A stretch of DNA of 64,000 nucleotides from an uncultured Bacteroidales bacterium (GCA_903911085.1 CAIWCC010000230.1:1-64000), one strand, 5' to 3'. Counted from the stretch's first letter, positions 9,253 through 19,855 are shown. The notes: generated by a model not told the origin, from the letters alone. Made by a program: numbers and translations.

Positions 9253-12200
9253 CTATAAATTTATGATTTTCACCGTATTGGTTTCTAGTACCGATTTCGC
9301 TACACAAATCAAAATTCCTTTTGGGAGTTTAGAATTGCTAATTTCTAAATCGCCAACAATTTTAGTTACATTATAAACCAATGCGCCTGTTTGAGAATAA
9401 ATGCATACCTGGACTGGAAGTGCATTACTTGAATTGTTTATATGAAGCATTTTCCCTTCAGTTAAACAAGTTGGATATACATTTAATGTAGATTGTTTGG
9501 TGTTTTGAGATGTTCCAGTACTTATTTCTTCAGCCACTTCCACACTGGTTATAGTTGGAAGTGTGCCACTAACTACTTTTATTCTAACTGCTTGTAACAT
9601 GTACGGATTTGCATCAAAAGAATACCAAACAGTAGAATTAGTTCCTGTTGTTATGGCTGGCCTTGCCAATAGCCTTGAACCTAGATAAAGTGCAAAAACG
9701 CCAGTACCAGTAGATGAATAATTTAATTTTACGCGATATTTTGTCGTTTTGTTTACATTAAAATGGTACGAATGCCACAAATCGACAGCAGTAATTTTGT
9801 ATGTTCCATTTGTACGAGCAGTATTTCGAAAGGTATATCCATTTTTATTGTACAATCGCCATTGATTGCCCGGAATTATTGTTGGCGTAGTAGAAGTTAC
9901 AGCATAACCATTGGTGATGGCTGGACGTGGTTGATTGTACAACATGGTGATGGCATCAAACTTTTTGTTGGTAATGGTGGGTTCTTGACAAAATCCCCAA
10001 CGTTCATCCCCAGACAGACAGAAATAAGCAAATGCATTTCCACCTGTTTTATACCATTCGTTTTGGTGTTCTACAATTTCTAAACCTATACGTTCGTCCA
10101 ACATCGCTGCCGGTGCTACCGCTTCCATTCCAGTTCCACCATTTACATCGCCAAACGACGGTCCACCCTCGTAAACTACACGGCGTAAGCCATAAGCCGA
10201 GGTAAAATAAGCCGTATATTCCTGACTTTCATACGCCCATGTTATTGGATCCATACCGCAACCAGCCCATACATTGTCGATGGTGGCTCCGGCGCAGGGG
10301 TTAAAATATCCCGAACATCCACCGCCCCACACATAATAATCTGCTGGCTGAGGGTAATTTTTTTCGATATGAAACAACCTAGAAGTGGCAGTGCTGCTGC
10401 CATTTCCGTAAGCATCTAAACCTGCTTTTTGCCATTCGAGCAATGGACGAACTCGTGTCATCATTTCCGAATCACCAAATACGGTACGAAATATGTTGCT
10501 GATTTCGACTGTTCTTTTTACATAATATTCGTTGTGACCAGCCAATCCCAATGATTTACCAACAGAATCTGCATAAGCTGTTTGATTAAATGCTGAACCA
10601 AAATTCCAAATTTCGTTGCTATATTCCACCATTAATTTCAAAGATGGGTCAAGTGGTGGATATTTTGGCTTGGCTTGGATGCTGGTATAAGGGTTTACAC
10701 CGTCGCTGCCGTATTTGAATAATTGTGCCAATTTGATAATGTAATCATCGTTTACCTTAGCTGGGACACATATCCATAAATCTTTTTGGGTCTGGTTGGC
10801 AAGAAGTGTCAAATATTCCCAGGCGCCCCCATAAATTTTCTTCGAATTCAAAACCTTGTATTGGGTTCGTTGCCCTATAATGTTTCTTTCAGTCCAATCA
10901 ACTTGATTGTTCCCGTTGGTAGATGTAAAATCCATCGCGCGGAGGAAGTTGAATTTGGACAAAATTTCTAAGGTTTTTCGATGAAATATCTCGGTTGTGT
11001 CTTGTGCTTCATTGGCTCCTGGGTAGATGGGGCGGTAAATTTTGAAATTTTTCATTCCAACGCCACCAGTATTTCGTACCCGAGCTACTAAATTCATAGC
11101 TCCACTGTTGGTAACATCTACAAAATAGGATGTTTCATTTCTTTTAGAATCATAAATCCTACTTCCTGCTACTTCAGTGCCATTTGATAAAGTAATTGTG
11201 CCAATATTTCCTTTGAAAATAACTCGGTATCTTCCATGCTGATTTGAAACGTTTTCCCCCATAATTATGTCGCATTTATCATTGGCAGGCCAGTCGTCAG
11301 GAGTAGTTAAAAATCCTGTACCCAGATAAGAATCTCTACTATTTACCATTCCATTGGCATACAAAAAAACTGATTCCCAATCGGCTTGACTGCTTAATCC
11401 AATTCCGAGATAATTCTTGCTTTCGTCCCAAGCAGGTGTCAAAGCGGTAGTGAGGGTTGTATAAGGATTACTCAACCCAGAGTAATTACCTACAGCATCA
11501 TAAGCTTTTATTGTAATAGAGTTTGAACTGGATGGAGTCAAACCTAAAATGATTTTTGATGTTCCGTAAGCTATGCCTTTAGAAATATTGTTGACAAACA
11601 CCTCATAACCAGCCACACTTACATTGTCGGTAGAAGGACTCCAAGTGAGCAAATAGGATGTTGCGCCAATATTCGTTGCACTTAAACCAGTTGGTTTCAA
11701 AGGACTTATTATGTCGGCAATGGTTGTAGTAACTGGCAGAGCAATGCCACCTAACGATAAATTTTCGCTGTAATCTTTTGCTACTACAGTCATTTGATAT
11801 AAGGTAAATGGTGTAAGCCCCTTAATATCTAAACTTAATTCAGCTGTAATTCCTTTAGAAAGTCCATTTGCAAACACTTCGTACGACATAATGCCAGCAT
11901 TGTCTGTAGAAGCTGCCCAAGAAAGTGTAAACGAACTTTGAAGTAACGCAGACACTGCAAGGGCTGTAGGCGCAGATGGCTTTTGAGTATCATCGGCCAC
12001 TTTTGTGAGTATAAAATTATCAAAATTAGGTCCGCCATCGCTACTTGTTGCGGTGAGTCTAATGGTGTTATTTCCTGCATTCAGCTTCAATGTGGGGAAT
12101 GATTGCGTTCCGAAAGTAGTAAAACTGGCAGTAGCAGGAAAATCAATAGAACTCATAGCGACACCATTTACCAGCAAATCGCACGGGCGAAGTGGCGATT

Positions 12201-12456
12201 TTCCATTGGCATAAGTCATTGTTAACTGGTAAGTGCCAGCCGTGGCTAGGTTAATGTTGGCCATTTCGAACCAAGAGCCAACATTACCCATGTCCGCATA
12301 ACCAGGCATTGAACCAGCCGCAGCTATTATTACACAACCATTTGTTGAAGTATAAGTCTCACAATCAAAAGTTTGTGCATAATTGAGTATTGAAATAAAT
12401 AAGAATAAACTGACTAAAAGAGGTTTTAGAACACCAAAATTGAATCGATTTTTCAT
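9253..12456 (-). CDS. Secreted multidomain protein, paralogue of 3676..6921 (CBM-like, two FN3, putative GH-A-like core, T9SS sorting domain)
   Basis: Same domain order and long near-identical blocks (PPLDPSLKLMVEYSNEIWN, YVWGGGCS.YFNPCAGATIDNVW, AYGLRRVVYEGGPSFGDV). Confidence 0.65.
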   Translation of the reverse strand: MKNRFNFGVLKPLLVSLFLFISILNYAQTFDCETYTSTNGCVIIAAAGSMPGYADMGNVGSWFEMANINLATAGTYQLTMTYANGKSPLRPCDLLVNGVAMSSIDFPATASFTTFGTQSFPTLKLNAGNNTIRLTATSSDGGPNFDNFILTKVADDTQKPSAPTALAVSALLQSSFTLSWAASTDNAGIMSYEVFANGLSKGITAELSLDIKGLTPFTLYQMTVVAKDYSENLSLGGIALPVTTTIADIISPLKPTGLSATNIGATSYLLTWSPSTDNVSVAGYEVFVNNISKGIAYGTSKIILGLTPSSSNSITIKAYDAVGNYSGLSNPYTTLTTALTPAWDESKNYLGIGLSSQADWESVFLYANGMVNSRDSYLGTGFLTTPDDWPANDKCDIIMGENVSNQHGRYRVIFKGNIGTITLSNGTEVAGSRIYDSKRNETSYFVDVTNSGAMNLVARVRNTGGVGMKNFKIYRPIYPGANEAQDTTEIFHRKTLEILSKFNFLRAMDFTSTNGNNQVDWTERNIIGQRTQYKVLNSKKIYGGAWEYLTLLANQTQKDLWICVPAKVNDDYIIKLAQLFKYGSDGVNPYTSIQAKPKYPPLDPSLKLMVEYSNEIWNFGSAFNQTAYADSVGKSLGLAGHNEYYVKRTVEISNIFRTVFGDSEMMTRVRPLLEWQKAGLDAYGNGSSTATSRLFHIEKNYPQPADYYVWGGGCSGYFNPCAGATIDNVWAGCGMDPITWAYESQEYTAYFTSAYGLRRVVYEGGPSFGDVNGGTGMEAVAPAAMLDERIGLEIVEHQNEWYKTGGNAFAYFCLSGDERWGFCQEPTITNKKFDAITMLYNQPRPAITNGYAVTSTTPTIIPGNQWRLYNKNGYTFRNTARTNGTYKITAVDLWHSYHFNVNKTTKYRVKLNYSSTGTGVFALYLGSRLLARPAITTGTNSTVWYSFDANPYMLQAVRIKVVSGTLPTITSVEVAEEISTGTSQNTKQSTLNVYPTCLTEGKMLHINNSSNALPVQVCIYSQTGALVYNVTKIVGDLEISNSKLPKGILICVAKSVLETNTVKIINL

Positions 12457-12485
12457 TTGAAGATTATAAGAATGTTTTATTAGGA

Positions 12486-13925
12486 TTATTTTATTGTTAT
12501 ACCTTCGCTAAACTCACTGTAAAGTCGAAGATCTTTTAAATTATTGATTTTTTTGCCGTGTATGGTCAGGTTTTCAATCATGATATTTTTCACTTTATGA
12601 TTTTCGTCGTAGCCACTAAACAAGGAATATGGAAAGATTCCATCGGTTACTGAAATATTTTTGAAGGTGATATTCTCTATTGTACCTCTATATTTTGCTT
12701 GCGCTTTTCTTTCGTTGGGGTTTAAATAAAGCACACCGTCCCACGCACCATGCAGGTATCGTTTGTCAATTTCTGCCTGTGTTTTTGGTTTGTCCACGCT
12801 GTATTGCGTATAAAAAACAGCTAAATCGAATAGCTTTTGGTTGCAATCTTCAATCCTTATATCTTCGAACAACACATTCGACACTTTGGCATCATCACCA
12901 TTATGAATGCTAATGGCTGCACCTTTATCCACATGAATAATATCACAATTTCGGAACACAATATCTGTCACTTCATCGCATTGCAGCTCAAAACCAATTT
13001 CAATACCATTTCCCCACTCGGCATTCCAAAAGGTGCAATCCGATACTTTAATGTTGGAAGAGATGACATTGTCAGCATAGTTTAAATGCCCTTTAATAGC
13101 CACACAATCATCTTTTACACGGATAAAGCAATTTTTAACGGTTACATTTCTACTACGCACAATGTCAATTCCATCGTCGCTCGGATTGCCTGCCAATAAG
13201 CGGATGCCGTTGATGTCAACATTATCGCAATTTTCAGTTACAACCTGCCATGTAAAAGCATCCACCAACATTATATCGTTGATGGTAATGTTCTTACAAC
13301 TTTTAAAATGCACAAATTTATGTTTTTTCCAATCGCTCCATTGCTTATTGTTGGTGCCCAATAAAACGCCTCGTCCGCAAACCTTAATGTTTTCGGCATT
13401 TTCAGAATATATAAAACCATCCACTACTGCACCTGCGCCAATATAAACGGTCTGATTCGATTTGGGCTGTATTAAACCTGCTTTGTGTACTTTTCCCGCT
13501 TCAAAATAAATTACGTTGGGGTCGGTTGCACTAGGAATCTTAGTTTCAAGCGGATTAGCAAAAAGGAATAAAGGAAATTCGAGTGGCGCGCCATTGAGCT
13601 CAATGCTCAAATTGCAGGGCTTATCAATGCTGAAATGTATGGTACTATCGGCACTCCAAGTGGGTATGATGTTCAAACTTTTTGGGCGAATATCCACCCA
13701 TTTTACATCACGGTTGGCTTTGATTTTGATGGTTACTTTGCCTTGCATGTCGAAAGCTGCATAACTCACAATGGGCGAATCGTACGTGCCAATTTGCTGA
13801 TTGTTAGCCATTACTGTATATTTTACAGATTGACTTACGCCTTCAGTTTTTGGGTAGATAGTTACTTGAGCGTAAATTGAATTTAAGACGAATAAACTGA
13901 TAATTAGAAGTTTGATTTTTTTCAT
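12486..13925 (-). CDS. GH28-like (GH28/GH49-type) right-handed beta-helix glycoside hydrolase with N-terminal beta-sandwich
   Basis: Signal peptide; GNPSDDGIDIVRSRNVTVKNCFIRVKDDCVAIKG resembles GH28 D..DGIDI / DDCVA motifs. Confidence 0.65.
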   Translation of the reverse strand: MKKIKLLIISLFVLNSIYAQVTIYPKTEGVSQSVKYTVMANNQQIGTYDSPIVSYAAFDMQGKVTIKIKANRDVKWVDIRPKSLNIIPTWSADSTIHFSIDKPCNLSIELNGAPLEFPLFLFANPLETKIPSATDPNVIYFEAGKVHKAGLIQPKSNQTVYIGAGAVVDGFIYSENAENIKVCGRGVLLGTNNKQWSDWKKHKFVHFKSCKNITINDIMLVDAFTWQVVTENCDNVDINGIRLLAGNPSDDGIDIVRSRNVTVKNCFIRVKDDCVAIKGHLNYADNVISSNIKVSDCTFWNAEWGNGIEIGFELQCDEVTDIVFRNCDIIHVDKGAAISIHNGDDAKVSNVLFEDIRIEDCNQKLFDLAVFYTQYSVDKPKTQAEIDKRYLHGAWDGVLYLNPNERKAQAKYRGTIENITFKNISVTDGIFPYSLFSGYDENHKVKNIMIENLTIHGKKINNLKDLRLYSEFSEGITIK

Positions 13926-13984
13926 TTTTAAAAATTATATTTATATCGGTTTGCGTGTGAATATTATCAATAAAAAATATGGTG

Positions 13985-14049
13985 CAAAAATATATTTATC
14001 AATTCATTAATAATGATATTTTTATATCTAACTTTGATACTTAGTTTAC
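13985..14049 (-). promoter_or_regulatory. PUL operator-promoter module, copy E (upstream of 12486..13925)
   Basis: Minus-strand GTAAACTAAGTATCA-N6-GATATAAAAATATCA, TATTTTTG exactly 42 nt after GTATCA. Confidence 0.85.
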
Positions 14050-14153
14050 ATTCAAATAAATAACATATATTTCAGTTTCAATGAAGTAAATTGCTTCTAA
14101 AACTATTAAAAGGCAGATTGCTGTATTTTTTGAATGTTTTTTCATTATTAATT

Positions 14154-14197
14154 GTCGAAATAGTATCACTTAAGATACTAATAAATAGCTAATTTTG
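14154..14197 (+). promoter_or_regulatory. PUL operator-promoter module, copy F (proximal half-site only; upstream of 14229..15782)
   Basis: GTCGAAATAGTATCA, TAATTTTG 21 nt after GTATCA; distal half-site weak or absent. Confidence 0.7.
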
Positions 14198-14228
14198 CGC
14201 AATTCTGATTTTTAAATTTTTGTATAAC

Positions 14229-15782
14229 ATGAAAATCCAACCTACTAAACTGGCATTAAGTTTCTTTTCAATTTTGATTTCGGCGCCAATGATTTTTGCT
14301 AATGAATCTTTTTATAATGTAAAAAATTATGGTGCTCTTGGCGATGGAAAAAACTTGGATAGCAAAGCCATTAATCTTGCCATAGAAGCTGCCGAAAAAA
14401 CTGGAGGTGGAACGGTTTATATTCCCGCTGGTAATTATTGGAGTGGTTCTATTCGGCTCAAAAGTAATATTCATTTGTTCATCGACCAAGGTGCAACTAT
14501 CATAGCAGCAACTGTGAACAAAGAAAACGATTACGACGATGCTGAACGCTCCGTTAGTGAAAAATTTCAGGATTACGGTCATAGCCATTTTAAAAATAGT
14601 CTGATTTGGGGCAGTGATTTGGTAAATGTATCCATTACCGGAACTGGCCTTATCAATGGTAAAAATTTATATCACGGTTTGAAAGGCAAAAAAGGCGATT
14701 ATATTGACAGTACCGATGTAGATACTCAAACTGCCAACAAAGCCATCTGCCTATACCGTTGCCGAAACGTAATCATGCGCGATATTACCATTCTTAGTGG
14801 TGGTTGGTTTGCAATTTTGGCTACCGGAGTAGATAATCTCACCATCGACAACATCAAAATTGACACTAACCGCGATGGCATGGACATAGATTGCTGTAAA
14901 AATGTACGCATCAACAATTGCCATGTAAACTCGCCTACCGACGATGGTATTTGTTTGAAGAGCTCTTTTGCATTGGGTTATGCCCGCGATACCGAAAACA
15001 TAACCATCACGAACTGTATTGTTTCGGGTTTTGTGGAAGGGTCGATGCTCGATGGTACTTTTCAGAAATCGGAAACCAACAAACGACCTTTTGGCAGAAT
15101 TAAATTTGGAACAGAAACCAATGGTGGCTTTAAAAACATTACTATCAGCAATTGTGTATTTAATTATTGCAAAGGTTTGGCTATAATGACTGTTGATGGT
15201 GGTAGTATTGAAGATGTTAGCATTTCCAACATCACCATGCGCGATGTGGTAAATGACCCCATTTTTATACGGATAGGTTCGCGGTTGCGTGGTCCGAAAG
15301 GAACGACGGTTGGCAGTATTAAACGTATAAAAATCAGCAACTTAATTGCTTCTAATGTAAACCCTGAATATGTAAACACCATTGCTGGAATTGCTGGACA
15401 TGCTATTGAAGATGTGGAACTTAGCAATGTGAGTTTTTACTACAAAGGTGGTGGCGAAAAAGGAGATTTCGCTAAATTCATTCCCGAAAATGATGGCGGA
15501 TATCCTGAACCCGGATTGTTTGGCAAAGACTTGCCTGTTTATGGCTTGTTTGTTCGCCATGCCAACAACCTCAGCCTGAACAATGTAAATTTCTATTATT
15601 TGAATGAAGATGCCCGCATGCCTATTCTTTTTGATGATGTGCAAGGTGCAGATTTTCGTTTTGTAAATGCTCAAAAAGTAAAAAATACCGATGCCTTGGT
15701 ACTTAAAAATTGTTCGGATATACGGGTTTTCGAATCGCTTGGAATGAAAAATAAAGTGCTGCAAAAAACAAAATTTAAATAA
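14229..15782 (+). CDS. GH28 family (polygalacturonase / rhamnogalacturonan hydrolase-like)
   Basis: NVKNYGALGDGKNLDSKAINLAIEAAEKTGGGTVYIPAGNYWSGSIRLKSNI; TDDGICLKSS; ATG at 14229 preferred over TTG at 14220. Confidence 0.85.
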   Translation: MKIQPTKLALSFFSILISAPMIFANESFYNVKNYGALGDGKNLDSKAINLAIEAAEKTGGGTVYIPAGNYWSGSIRLKSNIHLFIDQGATIIAATVNKENDYDDAERSVSEKFQDYGHSHFKNSLIWGSDLVNVSITGTGLINGKNLYHGLKGKKGDYIDSTDVDTQTANKAICLYRCRNVIMRDITILSGGWFAILATGVDNLTIDNIKIDTNRDGMDIDCCKNVRINNCHVNSPTDDGICLKSSFALGYARDTENITITNCIVSGFVEGSMLDGTFQKSETNKRPFGRIKFGTETNGGFKNITISNCVFNYCKGLAIMTVDGGSIEDVSISNITMRDVVNDPIFIRIGSRLRGPKGTTVGSIKRIKISNLIASNVNPEYVNTIAGIAGHAIEDVELSNVSFYYKGGGEKGDFAKFIPENDGGYPEPGLFGKDLPVYGLFVRHANNLSLNNVNFYYLNEDARMPILFDDVQGADFRFVNAQKVKNTDALVLKNCSDIRVFESLGMKNKVLQKTKFK

Positions 15783-15812
15783 AAAATTTCGTATAAACAT
15801 TAGAATAATACA

Positions 15813-15877
15813 GTCGTAATTATCATACTAATAGATAGAATAGTATCATTTTCGGTATTTTAATTCAACTATTTTTG
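15813..15877 (+). promoter_or_regulatory. PUL operator-promoter module, copy G (upstream of 15953..19783)
   Basis: GTCGTAATTATCATA (distal, imperfect)-N6-GATAGAATAGTATCA, TATTTTTG 21 nt after the proximal GTATCA. Confidence 0.75.
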
Positions 15878-15952
15878 TGAAGTTAAAATGGAAGTGGTTT
15901 TTTTTAGTATTTTAACTCAGTTACTACATTCACCTTATAAATTCAAAATTAC

Positions 15953-18900
15953 ATGAAGAGATTAAAGCTCGCTCTCGGAATCCTTTTTTTTGTTTCTAGT
16001 TTCTCGGCAAATGCAGCTACTGTAACAGCATTTACCGAAAATTTTAACGGGACTTCGCTTCCATCCGGTTGGACACAAACCACTCAATACCTATTGGGAG
16101 TTTCCAATGGTGAATTAGTAATCAATGTCAATAAAACAAAGGGATGGCAGTCTTTTGTTTTTACACCAACTAACACCATCGATTTTTCGACAAATCCTTA
16201 TGTTGCGCTAAAAGTTAGAGCTACTCAGCCTGTTAGACTTATGGTTTATTTGGTAGATGCAGCTAACAATGTTGTAAAACAAGCCAATGTGCGCTATGCT
16301 GGCGGCAAATCTACCAATGTATTGTTGGATTTTACTTCCGCAGGAAGCGTTAATTTAAGTGCCGTAACTAAATTGTACATTGGTGTTAACGGCGAAGCAT
16401 TAACATGGAGCGGCAAAGTATATATTGATGAAATTAATTTGGCAGGTGCAGCGGTTAAAAAAGCAACGCTATCAAGTATCGAGGATAAAACTTATTATCA
16501 AGGTACTTCAGCAAATTCATTTCTTGTTTCGGATATTTCTAATGCCTCATCAATTGAATTGGTCGGCGCTGAATCACTTATTGGGAATACGATTATTTTG
16601 ACAGATTTATTTACTATAAATGGTGTAACAAGTGGTTTTTCTACTATTACTTTTAATGCAAAAGCAGGTGTAAGTGGCACGGCAGTTGCCAAAATAATTA
16701 CACAAGCAAATGCAGGATTTGTAAATGATACCGCATTATTTAATCTGACTGTTGAAGGCAATTTACCCCCAACCGCCACAGTGCCAGCAACGCTTGATAT
16801 AAAAACCGGCAATGCATTGGCATTTAGTATTACTAATATTTCAGATGGGAATAGTTCTGTAGATCAATCAATTACTTACACATTTACAAAAATTTCGGGC
16901 ACAAGTATAGGTTCCATTACAAGTACTTATGACAAACAGAAAGCAGCAATAAATATTACGGGGCAAGCCGTTTCAGCTGGTATTAGTACTTACAAATTGG
17001 TGATAAAAGATGATGGCGGCGGACTCGATTCGTTGGTTAAAATAGTAAATGTGGTTGCTTATGCTAATTATAACAATCCGCCCACCTGCGAAATTAAAAA
17101 CGAGAACGAAATGTTTATCAATGATGGAACCATTGAAATACCCATTATAAACTCGAAAGATGGAAACACCGGATCTCAAAGTCTTTCCTATCAGGTAACA
17201 AGTTTAAATACCGACATTATTAGTAACGCCACTATAGGATTTGTAAATGGAAATCCTATGGAGCCAAAAGTGGTCTGCACAGCTTTGGTTACTGGAAAGG
17301 CAACCCTTGAACTCACTATTTCCGACGATGATTTTGGTTTTGATAATGGTGTAAAATCTTCCACACAAAAATTTACGATATTGGTAAAACCCACACCAAC
17401 CTATGGATTTGATGTGAATATTAGTAATTTTGCAAACGATACTACTAATCAGCTTTATAAATTGGAGGCGACCACTTCACAAACATTTACAAGTACTGTA
17501 TTTGATGGTAGCCCTTGTTTAAAAATTGATTGTAGCAACAAAGGTCAATGGTCGGGTTTTTGGTATCGCAACCCCGAAATGGATATTTCGGCAAACCCAT
17601 TGCTCGAATATGAAATTTATTGTGTTGATAAAAGTATTGAAACACATGCTTATTTTTGGGATTCAAAGAATTTACGAAATACCGATGGAGCCCACGCACA
17701 GCGGAAAACAGTATCTGCTAATACTTGGACAAAAGTGCTGATGGATTTTAGAGGAGCTGGCATGATGGTAACTGGTTCGGGTGTTGCGCTTAATGCAAAT
17801 GCCATTGATAGTGTGCTGTTTAATTACAATGGTTCGTTTCCTTTTCCGACCGAAACCTTTACTGGTACAATTTATATTCGCTCGATAAAAGCAGGAAATG
17901 CGGTTACCAATGTTCCTTCACTCACACCAATAGCCACTATAAATAATCCAGGTAATGCAACATACTTTAAGAACGAGGGAGCTAAAAAAATCAGAATTAA
18001 TAATATTAGTTGTGGTGCTGGTTGTTCCGAAGTGCCCATTGTTTCGATTAAAACTAATTCCAACGCTGCGCTATTAACCGGAGTAAGTCTTTCGCCATTA
18101 ACGGCTGGAAGTGTAGATCTTAATTTTACCGTAGGTGCTACAACTGGAAAAACAAATATTACCTTGGAAGTAATGGCAACTGGTTCAACCACAACCACCA
18201 AAATGTTTTCGATTGAGGTGCTGAACAATGCTATTTCTACTACCACTTTTAGCATTGATACCATCGCAAAAAAGCAAGTTATTGCTGGACTTGGAGCCGC
18301 TTCGCCAAAAATAGATTTGATTAACCAATTTATGAGTACGGGTTCATCTGTAATTAGAATGTTTTTCCTTGGTGATGAAATTGAGCCAGTTAACGACAAT
18401 TGCTCTCCTTTTGCCATTGACCAAACTAAATTTCTTTCCAGTGGATTAAATGTGGATTATATAAAAGCTGCACATCTAGCCGGAATTAATGATTTTGTGG
18501 TCACAGTATTGAGTCCACCATCGTGGATGAAACAAAATTTGAGTGAAACCTACAACATGTCACTTGCACCTACATGGGCTGCAACCACCAATAAAGTGGA
18601 TCCCATTTACTACGATGAGTATGTAGAATTTATGGTTGGAATAGTTCAATTAGTAAAAGTAAGAACCGGCGTAGAATTGATGGGAATTTGTCCACAAAAT
18701 GAACCTGCATTTTGCCAACCTTATGGCTCTGCCATACTTGACCCTGTACACATGGCTACTGTTTGTGGAATGTTAGGTAAAAAGCTGAGCACCCTGGGCT
18801 ATAAAACCAAAGTAATAGCCGCCGAACAAGTTTTTGCACAGAATGTGAATGCTTTCACCGATGCTATTCAAGCAGATACAGATGCTAACAAATACACATC

Positions 18901-19783
18901 GGTAATTGGCATGCACTATCCAAAACTGGATGCCGTTGCTTACGCTTCGCAATATAACAATACTCAGGAAGGTGCTTATCCCAAAGAATATTGGGGAATG
19001 GAAATGAATGCAATTGGTAACGATTGGACAAAAGTTATGGCTGAAATGCAAATATTTGCACTTGGGTTGAACAATGGCGTTGGGCTATGGGCAATTTATG
19101 GCTGGAATGGTAATGCGCTGATGAACAATAGCCAAAATGCAGTTGGTAGCCAGTTGGCTATGGTGTATGGCAATGTACCCTCGAAACATTTTTATGCCGC
19201 AAAAAATGTGTACAAACACTTTAAACCAGGGTCGAAAATTGTAACAACTGCACTTAGCGTCGCAAATGCAAATGTAAGTATGGTGGGTAATTTAAACAAT
19301 AAAGATTCAGTGATTAATATTGTTTGGGTAAATATTGGAACAACGAATGTGGTAGGCACGTTGGCTTCATCTATACTCCCAAATAGTGGATCAAAAGCGT
19401 ATCGCACTTCCGAATTTGAGGATTACCAAATAGTTACACCAATCCTGGGCGATAAAATAATACTTCCAGCAAAAAGTGTAACCACATTGGCAATTCCATA
19501 TAATAAGAAATCGATATTACCAAGTGCTTTGCCTGCAACTCAGGCAGCTAATGAGGACGACTATAAGCTTTTTCCAAATCCAGCTTTGAACGAATTGTGG
19601 GTTTCATCAACTACTGATAAGGAATTTAATATTTCAATTATTGACCTGACTGGAAGAATATTAGTTACAAAATCAAAACTGAATGCCGGCGAAGCTATCA
19701 ATATCAGTATGCTGAAATCGGGCCTATACAATGTATTAATTCAATCGGACAAAACGGCTGTTAAAAAGTTGTTTGTCAAATAA
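15953..19783 (+). CDS. Large secreted GH30-like glycosidase with N-terminal CBM/cadherin-like domains and T9SS sorting domain
   Basis: QVIAGLGAASP..., SPPSWMKQN, CPQNEPAF and YWGMEMNAIG motifs; C-terminal LFPNPALNELWVSS...SGLYNVLIQSDKTAVKKLFVK. Confidence 0.7.
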   Translation: MKRLKLALGILFFVSSFSANAATVTAFTENFNGTSLPSGWTQTTQYLLGVSNGELVINVNKTKGWQSFVFTPTNTIDFSTNPYVALKVRATQPVRLMVYLVDAANNVVKQANVRYAGGKSTNVLLDFTSAGSVNLSAVTKLYIGVNGEALTWSGKVYIDEINLAGAAVKKATLSSIEDKTYYQGTSANSFLVSDISNASSIELVGAESLIGNTIILTDLFTINGVTSGFSTITFNAKAGVSGTAVAKIITQANAGFVNDTALFNLTVEGNLPPTATVPATLDIKTGNALAFSITNISDGNSSVDQSITYTFTKISGTSIGSITSTYDKQKAAINITGQAVSAGISTYKLVIKDDGGGLDSLVKIVNVVAYANYNNPPTCEIKNENEMFINDGTIEIPIINSKDGNTGSQSLSYQVTSLNTDIISNATIGFVNGNPMEPKVVCTALVTGKATLELTISDDDFGFDNGVKSSTQKFTILVKPTPTYGFDVNISNFANDTTNQLYKLEATTSQTFTSTVFDGSPCLKIDCSNKGQWSGFWYRNPEMDISANPLLEYEIYCVDKSIETHAYFWDSKNLRNTDGAHAQRKTVSANTWTKVLMDFRGAGMMVTGSGVALNANAIDSVLFNYNGSFPFPTETFTGTIYIRSIKAGNAVTNVPSLTPIATINNPGNATYFKNEGAKKIRINNISCGAGCSEVPIVSIKTNSNAALLTGVSLSPLTAGSVDLNFTVGATTGKTNITLEVMATGSTTTTKMFSIEVLNNAISTTTFSIDTIAKKQVIAGLGAASPKIDLINQFMSTGSSVIRMFFLGDEIEPVNDNCSPFAIDQTKFLSSGLNVDYIKAAHLAGINDFVVTVLSPPSWMKQNLSETYNMSLAPTWAATTNKVDPIYYDEYVEFMVGIVQLVKVRTGVELMGICPQNEPAFCQPYGSAILDPVHMATVCGMLGKKLSTLGYKTKVIAAEQVFAQNVNAFTDAIQADTDANKYTSVIGMHYPKLDAVAYASQYNNTQEGAYPKEYWGMEMNAIGNDWTKVMAEMQIFALGLNNGVGLWAIYGWNGNALMNNSQNAVGSQLAMVYGNVPSKHFYAAKNVYKHFKPGSKIVTTALSVANANVSMVGNLNNKDSVINIVWVNIGTTNVVGTLASSILPNSGSKAYRTSEFEDYQIVTPILGDKIILPAKSVTTLAIPYNKKSILPSALPATQAANEDDYKLFPNPALNELWVSSTTDKEFNISIIDLTGRILVTKSKLNAGEAINISMLKSGLYNVLIQSDKTAVKKLFVK

Positions 19784-19802
19784 TTATCAAGTTTAATTAT
19801 TG

Positions 19803-19842
19803 AAGGAGTTTGTTTTGTGAGTTCAGGACAAACTCCTTTTGA
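19803..19842 (+). terminator. Rho-independent terminator after 15953..19783
   Basis: aaggagtttgt / acaaactcctt perfect 11-bp stem, followed by tttt. Confidence 0.75.
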
Positions 19843-19855
19843 TTAAAAAAATATG

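Noticed and set aside
17872-18417. 181-aa minus-strand ORF
   Set aside because: Antisense to the GH30-like gene; hydrophobic composition reflects the complementary codon pattern.
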